Source: Chlorobiaceae bacterium (GTDB taxonomy: Bacteria; Bacteroidota; Chlorobiia; Chlorobiales; Chlorobiaceae). From it: DNA of 64,000 bases. The stretch spans positions 1 to 64,000 of the forward strand of contig JAAXWQ010000001.1 in assembly GCA_013335115.1 (NCBI GenBank), in the 5' to 3' direction. A program made the position numbers and the translations under genes. Positions 39,381 through 49,250 of the stretch are shown piece by piece (position 1 is the first letter of the stretch; each line of letters opens with the position of its first letter). The notes beneath the pieces were generated by a model. The model was not told where the DNA came from. It worked only from the letters and a program-made list of their open reading frames with translations, and searched no databases.

Positions 39381-41227
39381 GAAGAAATCGTATCAAGCAG
39401 GGGAATGGGACTTCCGATCATGTCGGCATAGGTGCCGCTACGCAAAATCCTGCCGTCGGCCAGTTCTATGATGCGGGTACAGCCTTTGAGGGTGGTGAGC
39501 CGATGCGCAATCATGATGATGGTAATTTCCCGGTCAAGCGTCTCGATGGCATGCATGACCGCAGCCTCCGTTTCATTATCGAGTGCGCTGGTCGCCTCGT
39601 CGAGAACGATCACGTCTGCATGCTTGTACAGAGCCCGGGCGATGCCTATCCGCTGTCGTTGACCACCTGAAAGGCGCACTCCCCTCTCGCCGACGACGGT
39701 CTGGTATTTTTTCGGCCACGACTCGATGATGTCTCCGATCTGCGCCAGGCGCGCGGCAACACGGACCCGGCTCCTGTCGATCTCCTCGGTTGGTATGCCG
39801 AAAACGATGTTCTCTTCGACGGTATTGTCCGAAAGGAATATGGCCTGTGGCACGTGGGCGATATGCGCCTGCCAGGTACGGCGATTGCCGTCCTGTATCG
39901 ACGTCCTGTCGATCAGCAGCGATCCCGCTGTCGGGGACAACAGTCCCATGATGATGTCGAGCATGGTGCTTTTCCCGCTGCCGGTCGTACCGATGATACC
40001 GATACGGCTCCCTTTGGGGATAGTGAGGTCGATGTCACGCAGGACCCAAGGAGTATCTTCGCCATAGCGGTATGAGAGCCCCTTGAGTTCGATCTTCTGC
40101 TGGTAACCGATCGGTTTTGCCGGAGGCTTGTCTGCATAATCGGGCAAAGGCTGCTCGAGCAGTTCAAGAGCTTCGACAAGTGAGGCGAGACGCCCCTGGG
40201 TATCAGACCATCCTGTATAGGCTTGCTGAAGAAGCGGAAGCAGGCGTTGCGCGCCGATTGCAATAGCTCCCAAAACGGGAATCGCACTCACCATGCCATT
40301 CGACTCTACCGACATGAGATAGGCCAGAAGGGCGATAAGGAGCATCCCAAGCGCTTCCAGCACATACCTGGGGCTGATACTGATGAAGATGTTGGCACTC
40401 TGCGCCTTTCTCAACAAGAGGTCGGCATTCCTGTAAACACGCGTGTAGATCTCCTGGCATCCGTCGATAAGAACATCCCTGATACCGCCAAGCCCTTCCT
40501 GCAAGGACTTGATGACGTTGGTGTGCCCCTGGCTGATGCGAAGTCCGTTGTTTTGCAATCGATGGCGCGTAAAAAAGATAATAACCGCATAGATCGAGCC
40601 GAACCCGGCAAAAGCTGAAAACGCGATGAGCGGCTCTATGACGATCAGTGTCGAAACAATCGTGACCATCATGATAACCGCGCTACTGAACGTCAGGACA
40701 TTGTTCAGGGATGCGGTTACGGCGCCGGTTTTTTCTATGATACCACTGATTACCTTGCTGCTGTTCCTCGACAGGTGCACCGAGTATGGCTGATACAGGG
40801 TTTTGCGGTAAATGGCGTAACTGAGGTCACCCCCTGCCGCAAATGACAGGCGAGTATTCGCCCAGATCAACGTAAGACGCATGATACCGGAAATAACCGC
40901 AGCGACTCCGAAGGTGATTGCCAGAGGAAGAATCAGTTGTCTCGGTTCAGTCAAGCCAAGCAGGCTAATGAAAGGCCTGGCGAAACGGTGGTCGAACATT
41001 TTCTCCGGCGAAGACAGAACGGCAAGGAACGGTAATACTGCGCCAAGACTCATAATTTCAGCGAACGAGGAGGCAATCATGAACAAACACAAAAAGCCAA
41101 CCTGGAATTTGCGCCTTTTTGAAAGATGCGACCATAGCCGGAGCAACAGCCTGATGATGTTATGTTGGTTCTGTACCACGACGATGGTTGTCTGATTATC
41201 GATCCGGACGGCCTTGCCTGTAGGCAT
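39377..41227 (-). CDS. ABC transporter, PglK-like lipid-linked oligosaccharide flippase
   Basis: The 616-residue half-transporter fuses six TM segments (about 40-330) to a nucleotide-binding domain. It has Walker A GTTGSGKST, signature LSGGQRQRIG, Walker B VIVLDEATSALD and a switch His in AHRL. The TM domain has the spacing of PglK/MsbA-type exporters (SFAEIMSLGAVLPFL near 60). In this locus, which shows no Wzx flippase, it is the best candidate for turning over undecaprenyl-PP repeat units. Its 5-prime end overlaps fcl by about 30 bp. Confidence 0.86.
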   Translation of the reverse strand: MPTGKAVRIDNQTTIVVVQNQHNIIRLLLRLWSHLSKRRKFQVGFLCLFMIASSFAEIMSLGAVLPFLAVLSSPEKMFDHRFARPFISLLGLTEPRQLILPLAITFGVAAVISGIMRLTLIWANTRLSFAAGGDLSYAIYRKTLYQPYSVHLSRNSSKVISGIIEKTGAVTASLNNVLTFSSAVIMMVTIVSTLIVIEPLIAFSAFAGFGSIYAVIIFFTRHRLQNNGLRISQGHTNVIKSLQEGLGGIRDVLIDGCQEIYTRVYRNADLLLRKAQSANIFISISPRYVLEALGMLLIALLAYLMSVESNGMVSAIPVLGAIAIGAQRLLPLLQQAYTGWSDTQGRLASLVEALELLEQPLPDYADKPPAKPIGYQQKIELKGLSYRYGEDTPWVLRDIDLTIPKGSRIGIIGTTGSGKSTMLDIIMGLLSPTAGSLLIDRTSIQDGNRRTWQAHIAHVPQAIFLSDNTVEENIVFGIPTEEIDRSRVRVAARLAQIGDIIESWPKKYQTVVGERGVRLSGGQRQRIGIARALYKHADVIVLDEATSALDNETEAAVMHAIETLDREITIIMIAHRLTTLKGCTRIIELADGRILRSGTYADMIGSPIPLLDTISS

Positions 41228-42299
41228 CGCAAATGCTTTTTATCCCTGCATCCAGCGCTATGCCGTAACGCCAGCCCAACCGCGTCATCCTTGAAACATC
41301 AAGCAGTTTCCTCGGAGTCCCGTCGGGTTTCGATGCGTCGAATAACACCTTTCCCTGATATCCAATGATGCCGATGATCATGTCTGCCAGTTCGCGTATG
41401 GAGAGATCTTCCCCGGTCCCGATATTGACATGCGTGTTCCGTACCTCTCCCCCCGCCGTCATGGAAACATCTGGAAACCGGACGTGCTCCATCATGAACA
41501 CACAGGCATCGGCGAGGTCGTCGCTGTGCAGGAACTCCCGCCTTGGAGTCCCTGAACCCCATAATGTGACCACCGGAACGTTGTCGGGCCCGATGGAGAG
41601 CCCATGCCTTTCGAGTACCGCCAGGATCTCCGTCCATGTCGAACCTCCGTCGACTCCACCTATCGGATGCCGATCGAGATCCGCCTTCACGGCATCACGG
41701 TCGTCGGCCATAAGGCAGCTACCCAGATGGAATTTCCTGATCATGGCAGGCAGCACGTGCGACGTTTCGAGATCATGGTTGTCGTTAGGGCCGTAAAGGT
41801 TCGTGGGCATGACCGATAAATAATTGGTATCGTACTGCAGGTTGTAACTCTCGCACAGTTTCATCCCAGAGATCTTGGCGATGGCGTATGGCTCGTTGGT
41901 GTACTCGAGCTCTCCGGTGAGCAGGCACGCTTCGGGCATCGGCTGCGGAGCATGTTTGGGGTAGATGCAGGAGGAACCGAGGAACAGGATATTGCGGATT
42001 CCGGCCAGGAAGCAGCCGTGGATAATATTGGTCTCTACGGCAAGATTCTCATAGATGAATTCAGCCCGACAGGTCGTATTGGCCATGATTCCGCCGACCT
42101 TTGCCGCCGCCATGAACACATAATCGGGCTTCCGGTCCGCCAGAAAACCGAAAACCGCCTTCTGGTCGAGAAGATCAAGTTCGGAGCGATCGCAGACCAG
42201 AATCTCGTCATAACCCCCCTGATGAAGCCGGCGTACTATCGCCGAACCGACCAGACCCTGGTGGCCCGCGACGAATATTCTCCTGTTTGCATGTGTCAT
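41196..42299 (-). CDS. fcl: GDP-L-fucose synthase
   Basis: Fcl epimerises and reduces GDP-4-keto-6-deoxymannose to GDP-L-fucose using NADPH. At 367 residues it is somewhat longer than the usual 310-330. GHQGLVGSAI binds NADPH, and LGSSCIYPKHAPQPM and PYAIAKISGMKLCE carry the Ser, Tyr and Lys catalytic residues. It pairs with gmd on the same strand, although a glycosyltransferase and a gene remnant lie between them. Confidence 0.93.
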   Translation of the reverse strand: MTHANRRIFVAGHQGLVGSAIVRRLHQGGYDEILVCDRSELDLLDQKAVFGFLADRKPDYVFMAAAKVGGIMANTTCRAEFIYENLAVETNIIHGCFLAGIRNILFLGSSCIYPKHAPQPMPEACLLTGELEYTNEPYAIAKISGMKLCESYNLQYDTNYLSVMPTNLYGPNDNHDLETSHVLPAMIRKFHLGSCLMADDRDAVKADLDRHPIGGVDGGSTWTEILAVLERHGLSIGPDNVPVVTLWGSGTPRREFLHSDDLADACVFMMEHVRFPDVSMTAGGEVRNTHVNIGTGEDLSIRELADMIIGIIGYQGKVLFDASKPDGTPRKLLDVSRMTRLGWRYGIALDAGIKSICDAYRQGRPDR

Positions 42300-42326
42300 T
42301 GAAAGAGGATCCCCCGGTCTTGATGA

Positions 42327-43364
42327 TTATTTAACCCCTCGAAATTGAAGCCTGAGCTTTCCGCTTCGAATCCGGTTCAGCACCGAACAGAACACGTTGC
42401 CGATGTCCATATTCAGTCGGCAAACCGAAAGAACGGCATAGTAGACCGGCCACCCTTTCAGATACGCCCTGACCTTACTGCTCCCGAATATGTCGTCCCC
42501 CAACAGATGCCTTACGGCGTCGGCATGTTCCCTGTAAAATGACTTCCCTCCCTGAAGAAGGCACCCTGCAACAAGGACGAGCCCCTGCGCTTTGAATCCA
42601 TACATGACCTCGGGATCACGATACACGCCTGATTCCTCAAACAGGCTATCCAGAAACTGATGACAGCCGAACGACTCCTGAAGTTTGAGCAACGTCATCG
42701 TCCTGGTGGTCGAATCCGTATTTATCCGGTACGCATGGACCTTCTTCGTGCAACGTGAGATCCGGTCAGCGCCCAAGACGAACTGGTAGTGCAGCAGCAT
42801 GTCCATGCCGACGAGAACCGGCAAAAAGGTAATTTTCCTTTTTGTCAGCAATTCCGACCTGTACAGCTTTCCGTGGTAAAGAAAATCCATGTACCAGACG
42901 GACCGGTTCAGATACTCCGCATTGCCGATACACGAAAAATCGGGCATGCCGACGTCCCCCTCGATAATCCCTTCCATGGTCATCCTGACGATATTGCCGA
43001 TGACGATATCTGCCCTGTCACGCAACGCGCAGGCCGCCAGTTCACGAAGTGCCCCCGGAAGTAGCATATCGTCGCCGTCGATGATGGTGAAGTACTCCCC
43101 GGTCAACGCTGCGAGGCCTGCCTCCAGGCCTTCACCGATCGAGCTCTTCTCCTTGCGGTTGTAAACCGGCCGGACTCTTCCGTCTCGTCCGGCATAGTCC
43201 AGAACAATACGTTCTGTCGAATCCTCAGAGATCCCGTTGAGTACGGCGATGAGCTCGATGGCGGGATAGTCCTGGGACAGGATGGAATCCAGCGTGGCGG
43301 AAAGATATTGTTCCGCATTGTAGAGCGTCGTCACTACCGAAATCTTTGCCGTATCTCCTGTCAT
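42327..43364 (-). CDS. GT2 family glycosyltransferase
   Basis: The 345-residue GT-A enzyme begins with ISVVTTLYNAEQYLSATLDS and has FTIIDGDDML as the DxD region. A C-terminal helical part ends in basic residues. It sits between gmd and fcl, so it may transfer fucose or a related GDP-sugar (inference). Its start overlaps the truncated GT4 by ATGA. Confidence 0.88.
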   Translation of the reverse strand: MTGDTAKISVVTTLYNAEQYLSATLDSILSQDYPAIELIAVLNGISEDSTERIVLDYAGRDGRVRPVYNRKEKSSIGEGLEAGLAALTGEYFTIIDGDDMLLPGALRELAACALRDRADIVIGNIVRMTMEGIIEGDVGMPDFSCIGNAEYLNRSVWYMDFLYHGKLYRSELLTKRKITFLPVLVGMDMLLHYQFVLGADRISRCTKKVHAYRINTDSTTRTMTLLKLQESFGCHQFLDSLFEESGVYRDPEVMYGFKAQGLVLVAGCLLQGGKSFYREHADAVRHLLGDDIFGSSKVRAYLKGWPVYYAVLSVCRLNMDIGNVFCSVLNRIRSGKLRLQFRGVK

Positions 43365-43639
43365 GATCCAGTGGATTTATTGCCGTTCATTGACGCAGGC
43401 ACCTTTTCATAAAGCCGTGCATAGAGTCCGCAAACAACGGAATAGTCGAAGTTCCTTATCGCCTTTTCCCGCGTATTCCGCCCAAGCATCCTCGTCGAAA
43501 GTTCGTTTTCAACAACCCGCTTGATGCCTCGGGCAAGATCTTCGATGTCATACCTTTGAGCAAGCCAGCCCGTCTCCCGCTGCCCGAAAACCATCAGTTC
43601 CAGCAGGGAATGTCGAGTTGAAACCCGGTGTCCCGGCAT
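43361..43639 (-). pseudogene. C-terminal remnant of a GT4 glycosyltransferase
   Basis: The 92-residue frame matches only the last quarter of a GT4 enzyme: STRHSLLEL, then [21 protein letters not shown] and a helical tail. The donor E-x7-E region and the whole N-terminal domain are missing. The remnant begins 20 bp after the gmd stop. A deletion that removed most of a glycosyltransferase gene is the simplest reading. The remaining stop still overlaps the GT2 start. Confidence 0.72.
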
Positions 43640-43658
43640 ATGCGCCGGATGTCCCTTG

Positions 43659-44696
43659 TCAATACCCGCGTTTACTGACTTTTTCCCAGTCGGACCGGGC
43701 CATCATACGCACCAGTTCCCCGAATTTCACCTGCGGCGCCCAGCCAAGGATATCTCTGGCTTTCTTCGGGTCGCCAATCAACAGGTCAACCTCGGTCGGA
43801 CGGTAGTATGAAGGGTCAACGACGACCCGGACCCTGCCGCTCCGCGCATCCAGCCCACGCTCGGAAGCGCCCGTACCTTGCCACTCGATCTCGATGCCGA
43901 GCTCGCTGAAGGCAAGTTCGACAAACTCCCTGACCGTATGCGTCTCTCCGGTAGCCAGCACGTAATCGTCCGGTTCGGGTTGCTGCAGCATGCGCCACAT
44001 GCCTTCAACGTATTCCGGGGCATACCCCCAGTCGCGCTTCGCATCGAGGTTACCGAGGGACAGCGTCTCCTGGAGGCCTGCCCTGATACGGGCTGCCGCC
44101 CGGGTGATCTTGCGGGTGACAAACGTCTCTCCCCGCCTCGGGGACTCATGATTGAACAGGATGCCGTTGCAGGCAAAGATTCCATAGGCTTCACGGTAAT
44201 TGACCATGATCCAGTACCCGTAGAGTTTAGCGACTCCGTATGGTGAGCGCGGATAGAATGGCGTGTTTTCGTTTTGCGGAATCTCCCGGACCTTCCCGAA
44301 CAGTTCACTGGTGGACGCCTGGTAGAAACGGGTGCTGATGCGCGTCTCCCTGATGGAGTCGAGGAAGCGCAGCGTACCGAGCGCGTCGACCTGTGCCGTG
44401 TAATCCGGCATGTCGAAGGAGACTTTCACATGGCTCTGGGCGGCAAGGTTGTAGATCTCGTCAGGCTGGATCTTTTCGAGCAAGCGGTTGAGGTTGCTGG
44501 TATCGGTAAGGTCGCCGTGGTGGAAATGGAAGCCTTTCCCGGCGTGTCCTCCATTGATGATATGGTCGATACGCCCGGTATTGAAACTGCTGCTCCTGCG
44601 GACAATCCCATGTACTTCATAGCCCTTTTCAAGCAGAAGTTCCGCCAGGTAGGAACCGTCCTGGCCGGTAACGCCGGTGATGAGTGCTTTTTTCAT
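43659..44696 (-). CDS. gmd: GDP-mannose 4,6-dehydratase
   Basis: Gmd converts GDP-mannose to GDP-4-keto-6-deoxymannose, the precursor of GDP-fucose, rhamnose and other sugars. At 345 residues it is typical. [15 protein letters not shown] binds [13 protein letters not shown] carries Thr/Ser and Glu of the catalytic set, and [10 protein letters not shown] holds Tyr and Lys. [16 protein letters not shown] is diagnostic for Gmd. The open frame begins 76 codons upstream; ATG at 44696 is the canonical start. Confidence 0.95.
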   Translation of the reverse strand: MKKALITGVTGQDGSYLAELLLEKGYEVHGIVRRSSSFNTGRIDHIINGGHAGKGFHFHHGDLTDTSNLNRLLEKIQPDEIYNLAAQSHVKVSFDMPDYTAQVDALGTLRFLDSIRETRISTRFYQASTSELFGKVREIPQNENTPFYPRSPYGVAKLYGYWIMVNYREAYGIFACNGILFNHESPRRGETFVTRKITRAAARIRAGLQETLSLGNLDAKRDWGYAPEYVEGMWRMLQQPEPDDYVLATGETHTVREFVELAFSELGIEIEWQGTGASERGLDARSGRVRVVVDPSYYRPTEVDLLIGDPKKARDILGWAPQVKFGELVRMMARSDWEKVSKRGY

Positions 44697-44784
44697 GAAA
44701 TGGAAACGTGAAATCGGTATTGCTTGACAACTCCGCCGACGATGGTCGGGGCACCTCCTGCATGGCCCGCCAGCAACACCAGCA

Positions 44785-45996
44785 TCAGCGCCTCTCCTGC
44801 GCCGGTACGATATGCGCTCCGTTGCCTGCACGAAGCTGCCGCAGCCACCTGAGGATGCTGAACAGGCCTTTGCCGGTAGTTGAAGAGATGGCGTAGAACA
44901 GAAACCAGGAAACGAAAAGGGCAAAGATCAGGTAATCGGGCACCCGCAACAAGGTCGCCGCGATTGCGAAAAGAGAGAACAGGATCGAAATGGACATAAT
45001 GAGCATCACCACTCCGGCATGGGTGAAACCCATATCCTGGAGCGTATGGTGGAAATGGCTCCTGTCTGGTGAAAATGGGCTCTTGCCGGCAACAATCCTT
45101 TTCGCCATGACCGTCAGGGTGTCGGTCACCGGTGCGGCCAGGACGATGAGTGCCGCCACCGGCGATACGATTCCTCCCGGCTTCTGGCTCAGCTCGACCG
45201 AAAAAAAAGCCAGGACGAAACCGAGCGTCATGCTGCCCGCATCCCCCATGAACAGCCTTGAGGGATACCAGTTGAAACGCAGGAAAGCGGCCAGGGCACC
45301 GGCAAAGGCAAGGCTCAGGAGCATGAAAGAGCCCATGTCGTTCATCCATGAAAGGACGGCGAACGAAAGGAACGCGATCAGGGAAGTCGTGCCGGCAAGC
45401 CCGTCAAGCCCGTCGATCATGTTGATTGCATTGATCACGCCGAGAACGCAGAACACCGTAACCGGAATGACCAGCACCCCGGTGCTGATGGCGCCAAATC
45501 CGAGCAGGTTACCGAAAGAGAGGAGCTGCATTCCGGGGAAATTGATCATGGTTACGACGGTGGCGGTAATCTGAACCGCAAAACGCCACTTGAAACTGAT
45601 ATCGAAACGGTCATCGACCACCCCGACGACCAGGATCATCAGGATGGATACAATCAGGCCGATATACTTGGAGACGGGGAAAAACAGCACGATGGTGACA
45701 AGGACGCCGGCAATGATACCGATACCGCCGACCAGGGGTTTGGCCACGCTATGAACCTTGCGGCTGTTGTCAGGCATGTCAAGCAATTTCAGCTTCGCCG
45801 CAGACGCGGAAAGGCCGCTGATGGATACATACGCCACGAGCAGAGAAACGACGTAGACCTTTGCATGTTCAAGAGAGGACTCGAAAAAGTGTGCCAAGTG
45901 CTGATAATCGTCCGTCGCGAAAGACGGAGAGACGCCGGAAGCAGAGCGTCCCGTGAGGAATAGCCCAAGAAACAGAAACAAGAGATAGTGTGACAT
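44785..45996 (-). CDS. WecA/MraY family undecaprenyl-phosphate sugar-1-phosphate transferase
   Basis: This inner-membrane enzyme starts repeat-unit assembly by moving a sugar-1-phosphate (usually GlcNAc-1-P) to undecaprenyl phosphate. Eleven or so TM segments, [11 protein letters not shown] (the paired Asp), [27 protein letters not shown] and [12 protein letters not shown] are all WecA hallmarks. An extra N-terminal stretch (about 1-45) before the first family helix looks like an added signal or TM segment. AGGA lies 8 nt before the ATG. A sigma-54 promoter lies 47 bp upstream. Confidence 0.93.
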   Translation of the reverse strand: MSHYLLFLFLGLFLTGRSASGVSPSFATDDYQHLAHFFESSLEHAKVYVVSLLVAYVSISGLSASAAKLKLLDMPDNSRKVHSVAKPLVGGIGIIAGVLVTIVLFFPVSKYIGLIVSILMILVVGVVDDRFDISFKWRFAVQITATVVTMINFPGMQLLSFGNLLGFGAISTGVLVIPVTVFCVLGVINAINMIDGLDGLAGTTSLIAFLSFAVLSWMNDMGSFMLLSLAFAGALAAFLRFNWYPSRLFMGDAGSMTLGFVLAFFSVELSQKPGGIVSPVAALIVLAAPVTDTLTVMAKRIVAGKSPFSPDRSHFHHTLQDMGFTHAGVVMLIMSISILFSLFAIAATLLRVPDYLIFALFVSWFLFYAISSTTGKGLFSILRWLRQLRAGNGAHIVPAQERR

Positions 45997-46042
45997 GCAG
46001 CTGATCCTGATAAGCTTGTCGATCGATCACCTGCTTATCAAT

Positions 46043-46058
46043 TGCAACAATCATGCCA
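46043..46058 (-). promoter_or_regulatory. Sigma-54 promoter of the minus-strand EPS run
   Basis: Read on the minus strand, TGGCATG-ATTG-TTGCA matches the -24/-12 consensus (TGGCAYR-N4-TTGCW). It shares its first 14 bases with the promoter-like site at 61256. It lies 47 bp upstream of the WecA-like start. A TGAGA half-site at 46196-46200 is centred about 137 bp upstream, near the distance of the full palindromes elsewhere. Confidence 0.8.
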
Positions 46059-46219
46059 GATTAGACATCACATTATTTATCAAAGACTTAAAACATCACA
46101 GGCATCGCCATCACGGCTTAAGAAACCAGCACTGGAATCAAAATGAAACAGCTGTACCGTATCAGCTTAATACAGGGCACCGCGATTTATTGCCGTGAGA
46201 AGCCCGAGGAAAAGGCGGA

Positions 46220-46240
46220 CGGTGCCCGGATAGGGCACCG
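46220..46240. terminator. GC-rich hairpin downstream of alkD
   Basis: A perfect 8-bp stem, CGGTGCCC/GGGCACCG, has a 5-nt loop and lies downstream of the alkD stop. No T-tract follows, so it may terminate or stabilise the uup-alkD transcript. Confidence 0.4.
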
Positions 46241-46473
46241 GACTTCATCGCCCGCCGGTGTTACCAGGCAATGGCAACGATGGCCACATGAGGATGCGGG
46301 AAAAAGAGCGTGAGGATGTCCAGAGAATTGTACACCACGGGTGATACGGCGTAAATGGAGACGGCCGGATTGACCGATTAAGGGCGGAAAGCCTAATCGT
46401 CTTGAGGCAGGCAGGTCAGTCAGGGGCAGCGGACAAGTCGGATGAAGCAAAAACACCATATTCCGAAGAAAGG

Positions 46474-47184
46474 CTACACCTTTCCTTTGAGATATTTCTG
46501 CCGCAACTGTTCAGGAAACCGCTCGATGGCGTAGCGGAGCATGGTCCGGGGCATACGGGGGCCGAGGCGGGTAAGAAAGGCTTCGAGCAGGGGGCGGTCA
46601 CGTTTACCAACCTCACGCAGCATCCAGCCCGTCGCCTTGTGGATGAGTTCCTCGGGATCGTCGAGCAGGGCTTCGGCGATGGCGAGGGTATCGATGAGTT
46701 CATCCTGCCGGATGAAATGAAAAGTCGAGACGATGGCGATGCGGCGCTCCCACAGGCTTGCCGACCCGGCGAAGCGGTAGAGCGCCGAACGGTCGCGCTC
46801 CTGAAGGTGCCGTCCGACAATATGCGGAGCCGAAATATCGACCAGGTCCCAGTTGTTGATGCGCGCGGCCTGGGCGCAATAGATGCCGTAGATCGACTCA
46901 CGTCCCGGTTCGTCGGCTTTCCTGTAGCGCTCGATGAGGATCAGCAGGGCAAGCAGCCGGTCCTCGTGCCACGGGGAGGCGAGCAGGCTGACGGCGTCAT
47001 GCAACCCGGCCTGCGGAAACTCCCGGCAGAGCTTGCGGAGCAAGGGCACCCGGATCCCCCGAAAGCGGTCGCCTTCACCGTACTGGCCCGGCCCGGTCTT
47101 GAAAAACCACTGCAGGATGCCCGCATCCCTTTCGTCCGCCAGGGCGTTGAGCTTCGATTGGATATGGCCGATCGTCGTCTCCAT
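46474..47184 (-). CDS. DNA alkylation repair protein (AlkD family)
   Basis: The 236-residue all-helical HEAT-like repeat glycosylase removes alkylated purines from DNA. Family hallmarks include FFKTGPGQYGEGDRFRGIRVP near the N-terminus, NNWDLVDISAPHIVG (the catalytic Asp of the WDLVD motif), SLWERRIAIVSTFHFIR and HKATGWMLREVGKRD. It follows the ABC-F gene after 17 bp, suggesting co-transcription. Confidence 0.92.
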   Translation of the reverse strand: METTIGHIQSKLNALADERDAGILQWFFKTGPGQYGEGDRFRGIRVPLLRKLCREFPQAGLHDAVSLLASPWHEDRLLALLILIERYRKADEPGRESIYGIYCAQAARINNWDLVDISAPHIVGRHLQERDRSALYRFAGSASLWERRIAIVSTFHFIRQDELIDTLAIAEALLDDPEELIHKATGWMLREVGKRDRPLLEAFLTRLGPRMPRTMLRYAIERFPEQLRQKYLKGKV

Positions 47185-47201
47185 GGCATCGGGGTTCGGG
47201 T

Positions 47202-49100
47202 TCAGGCAAACTCCGCCAGCTCGGACCAGCGGGCCATGTCGCGGTCAAGCTTTGCCTGGAGCGAATGCAGTTCGTCGCCGAGTCGCTGGACGGCCTGGAA
47301 GTCGGAGGAGGACGCCGAAAGCTCGGCAGTGATCTCCGTCTGGCGCTTTTCGGCTTTGGCGATGGCCGCTTCGAGCTGCTCCATCTCCCGCTTCTCCTTG
47401 CCGCTGATCTTTCTCGGGTTCGACGACGGAACCGGTGCTGGCTTCGGGGGCTCGGGAGCTTTTTTTGCCGGCGCAGCATCTTCTTTCGAGCCTGCGGCTG
47501 CTGCGGCTTTCATTTCGAGGTAGACGCTGTAGTTGCCGGGATATCGCTTGACGACGCCATCGCCCTCGAAGACGAAAACGTGCTCGACCGTCCGGTCGAG
47601 GAAGTATCGGTCGTGGCTGACCACCATGAGGCAGCCGGCGTAGGAGTCGAGGTAATCTTCAAGTACGCGCAGTGTCGGGATGTCGAGGTCGTTGGTCGGC
47701 TCGTCGAGCAGCAGCACGTTTGGCGAGGCGATGAGCTGGCGAAGCAGGTAGAGGCGCCGACGCTCGCCGCCCGAAAGCGTCTTGATGTAGTTGTACTGGG
47801 CGGCAGGGGAAAAGAGGAAGCGCTCGAGCATCTTCGAGGCCGAGACCTGCGAACCGTCCTTCGTCGTGATCTGCTCGGCGATCTCCTTGATATATTCGAT
47901 CACCCGCTTCGAGTCGTCGAGCTCCCGGCTCTCCTGGTCGTAATAGCCGAGCCTGACGGTCGTACCGATCTCCACATGGCCGCAATCGGGCGCGACACGG
48001 CCGGCGATCATGTCGAACAGCGTGGTCTTCCCTGAGCCGTTCGGGCCGATGATGCCGATCCGGTCCCCCTTTTCGAGGAGGTACTCGAAGTTGGCGAGCA
48101 GGCGCCGGGAGCCGTACGATTTCGAGACCTGGTGGAACTCCACGATCCGGTTGCCGAGCCGACCGGAACCGAAACCGATCTCGAGATCCTGCTTCTTCTC
48201 CTTGGCGGGGGCATAGACCAGCGACTCTGCCCGCTGCATCCTCGCCTTCTGCTTGGTCGTGCGGGCTTTGGCTCCGGTGCGCATCCACTCGAGCTCCTGG
48301 CGGGCAAGCGCGTTGCGCTTGCGTTCGTCCCGCTCCTCCTGCGCCTCCATCTCGGCCTTCTGGACCAGGTAGCTGGCATATCCGCCGGAAAATGTCAGGG
48401 CCGTCTTTCCGTCGAGCTCGATCATGCGCGTCGCCACACGGTCAAGGAAATAGCGGTCGTGCGTGATCAGGAGCACCGCACCCGAATAGCGCCTGATGTA
48501 GTTTTCCAGCCATTCGACGCTGTCGGCGTCAAGGTGGTTGGTCGGCTCGTCGAGGATGAGCGCGTCGCTCGGCACCACCAGGGCGTGCGCGAGGGCCACC
48601 CGCTTGCGCTGGCCGCCCGAAAGCGTCCCCATGCGGGCCGTCAGGTCGTTGAGCCCCAGTTTGCCGAGCACCACCTTGGCGTTGGACTCGAGCTCCCATC
48701 CCCCGCAGGCGTCGATTTCGTGGGACAGCTCGCTCATCCTCTCGATGAGGGCCGTATGGTCGCAGTGCTCATCTTCGAGTTGCGTGCAGACCAGCTCGTA
48801 TTCGCAGATCAGCCCCATGGTGCGGTCACTCGATTTCAGCACGGCCTCCAGCACGGTATCGTCCGGTTCGAACGCCGAATCCTGGGGAAGGTAGATGATC
48901 CGCTTCTCTTTCGAGACCATCACCTTGCCGGTGTCGGTCGTTTCAACCCCGGCCAGGATCTTGAGCAGCGTACTCTTGCCGCTACCGTTGGCGCCGATGA
49001 TGCCGATCTTGTCGCTGTCGTCGATGCCGAACGAAACCTCCGCGAACAACCGCTTCAGGCCGTATGTCTTGCCTATCCCCTCAACCGTCAGTAGAACCAT
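47202..49100 (-). CDS. uup: ABC-F family ATP-binding protein (Uup-like)
   Basis: The 632-residue cytoplasmic ABC-F ATPase has two nucleotide-binding domains and no membrane part. Walker A motifs are GANGSGKST and GPNGSGKTT. Signatures are LSGGQRKRVA and LSGGERRRLY, each with LDEPTN after it. A C-terminal coiled coil (about 560-632) identifies the Uup branch, which acts on ribosomes or branched DNA intermediates. The open frame extends 141 codons further; the ATG at 49100 begins the family sequence (MVLLTVEGIGKTYG). Confidence 0.9.
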   Translation of the reverse strand: MVLLTVEGIGKTYGLKRLFAEVSFGIDDSDKIGIIGANGSGKSTLLKILAGVETTDTGKVMVSKEKRIIYLPQDSAFEPDDTVLEAVLKSSDRTMGLICEYELVCTQLEDEHCDHTALIERMSELSHEIDACGGWELESNAKVVLGKLGLNDLTARMGTLSGGQRKRVALAHALVVPSDALILDEPTNHLDADSVEWLENYIRRYSGAVLLITHDRYFLDRVATRMIELDGKTALTFSGGYASYLVQKAEMEAQEERDERKRNALARQELEWMRTGAKARTTKQKARMQRAESLVYAPAKEKKQDLEIGFGSGRLGNRIVEFHQVSKSYGSRRLLANFEYLLEKGDRIGIIGPNGSGKTTLFDMIAGRVAPDCGHVEIGTTVRLGYYDQESRELDDSKRVIEYIKEIAEQITTKDGSQVSASKMLERFLFSPAAQYNYIKTLSGGERRRLYLLRQLIASPNVLLLDEPTNDLDIPTLRVLEDYLDSYAGCLMVVSHDRYFLDRTVEHVFVFEGDGVVKRYPGNYSVYLEMKAAAAAGSKEDAAPAKKAPEPPKPAPVPSSNPRKISGKEKREMEQLEAAIAKAEKRQTEITAELSASSSDFQAVQRLGDELHSLQAKLDRDMARWSELAEFA

Positions 49101-49250
49101 GATCCTCGTCCGCCCCTCGCTTTGATGCCTTGAAAAAGTCCAAATATAGGCAAATGAAGCTCCTTCCCTCCGTATATAAACGGGGAATCGCTTCCGTATA
49201 AGGTATATTTCGAACAAAACAGGTTTTTCATCCACCAGACCCCGCCGCGA

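Larger units (their letters stand above)
45997..46473. other. Intergenic region between the WecA-like gene and alkD
   Basis: No gene is seen in these 477 bp. They contain a sigma-54 promoter reading left, a TGAGA half-site at 46196-46200 near the expected enhancer distance, and a hairpin at 46220-46240. Confidence 0.6.

Noticed and set aside
46402-47523. Plus-strand frame opposite alkD and the end of uup
   Set aside because: It is antisense to two clearly identified genes and has no protein-family character.
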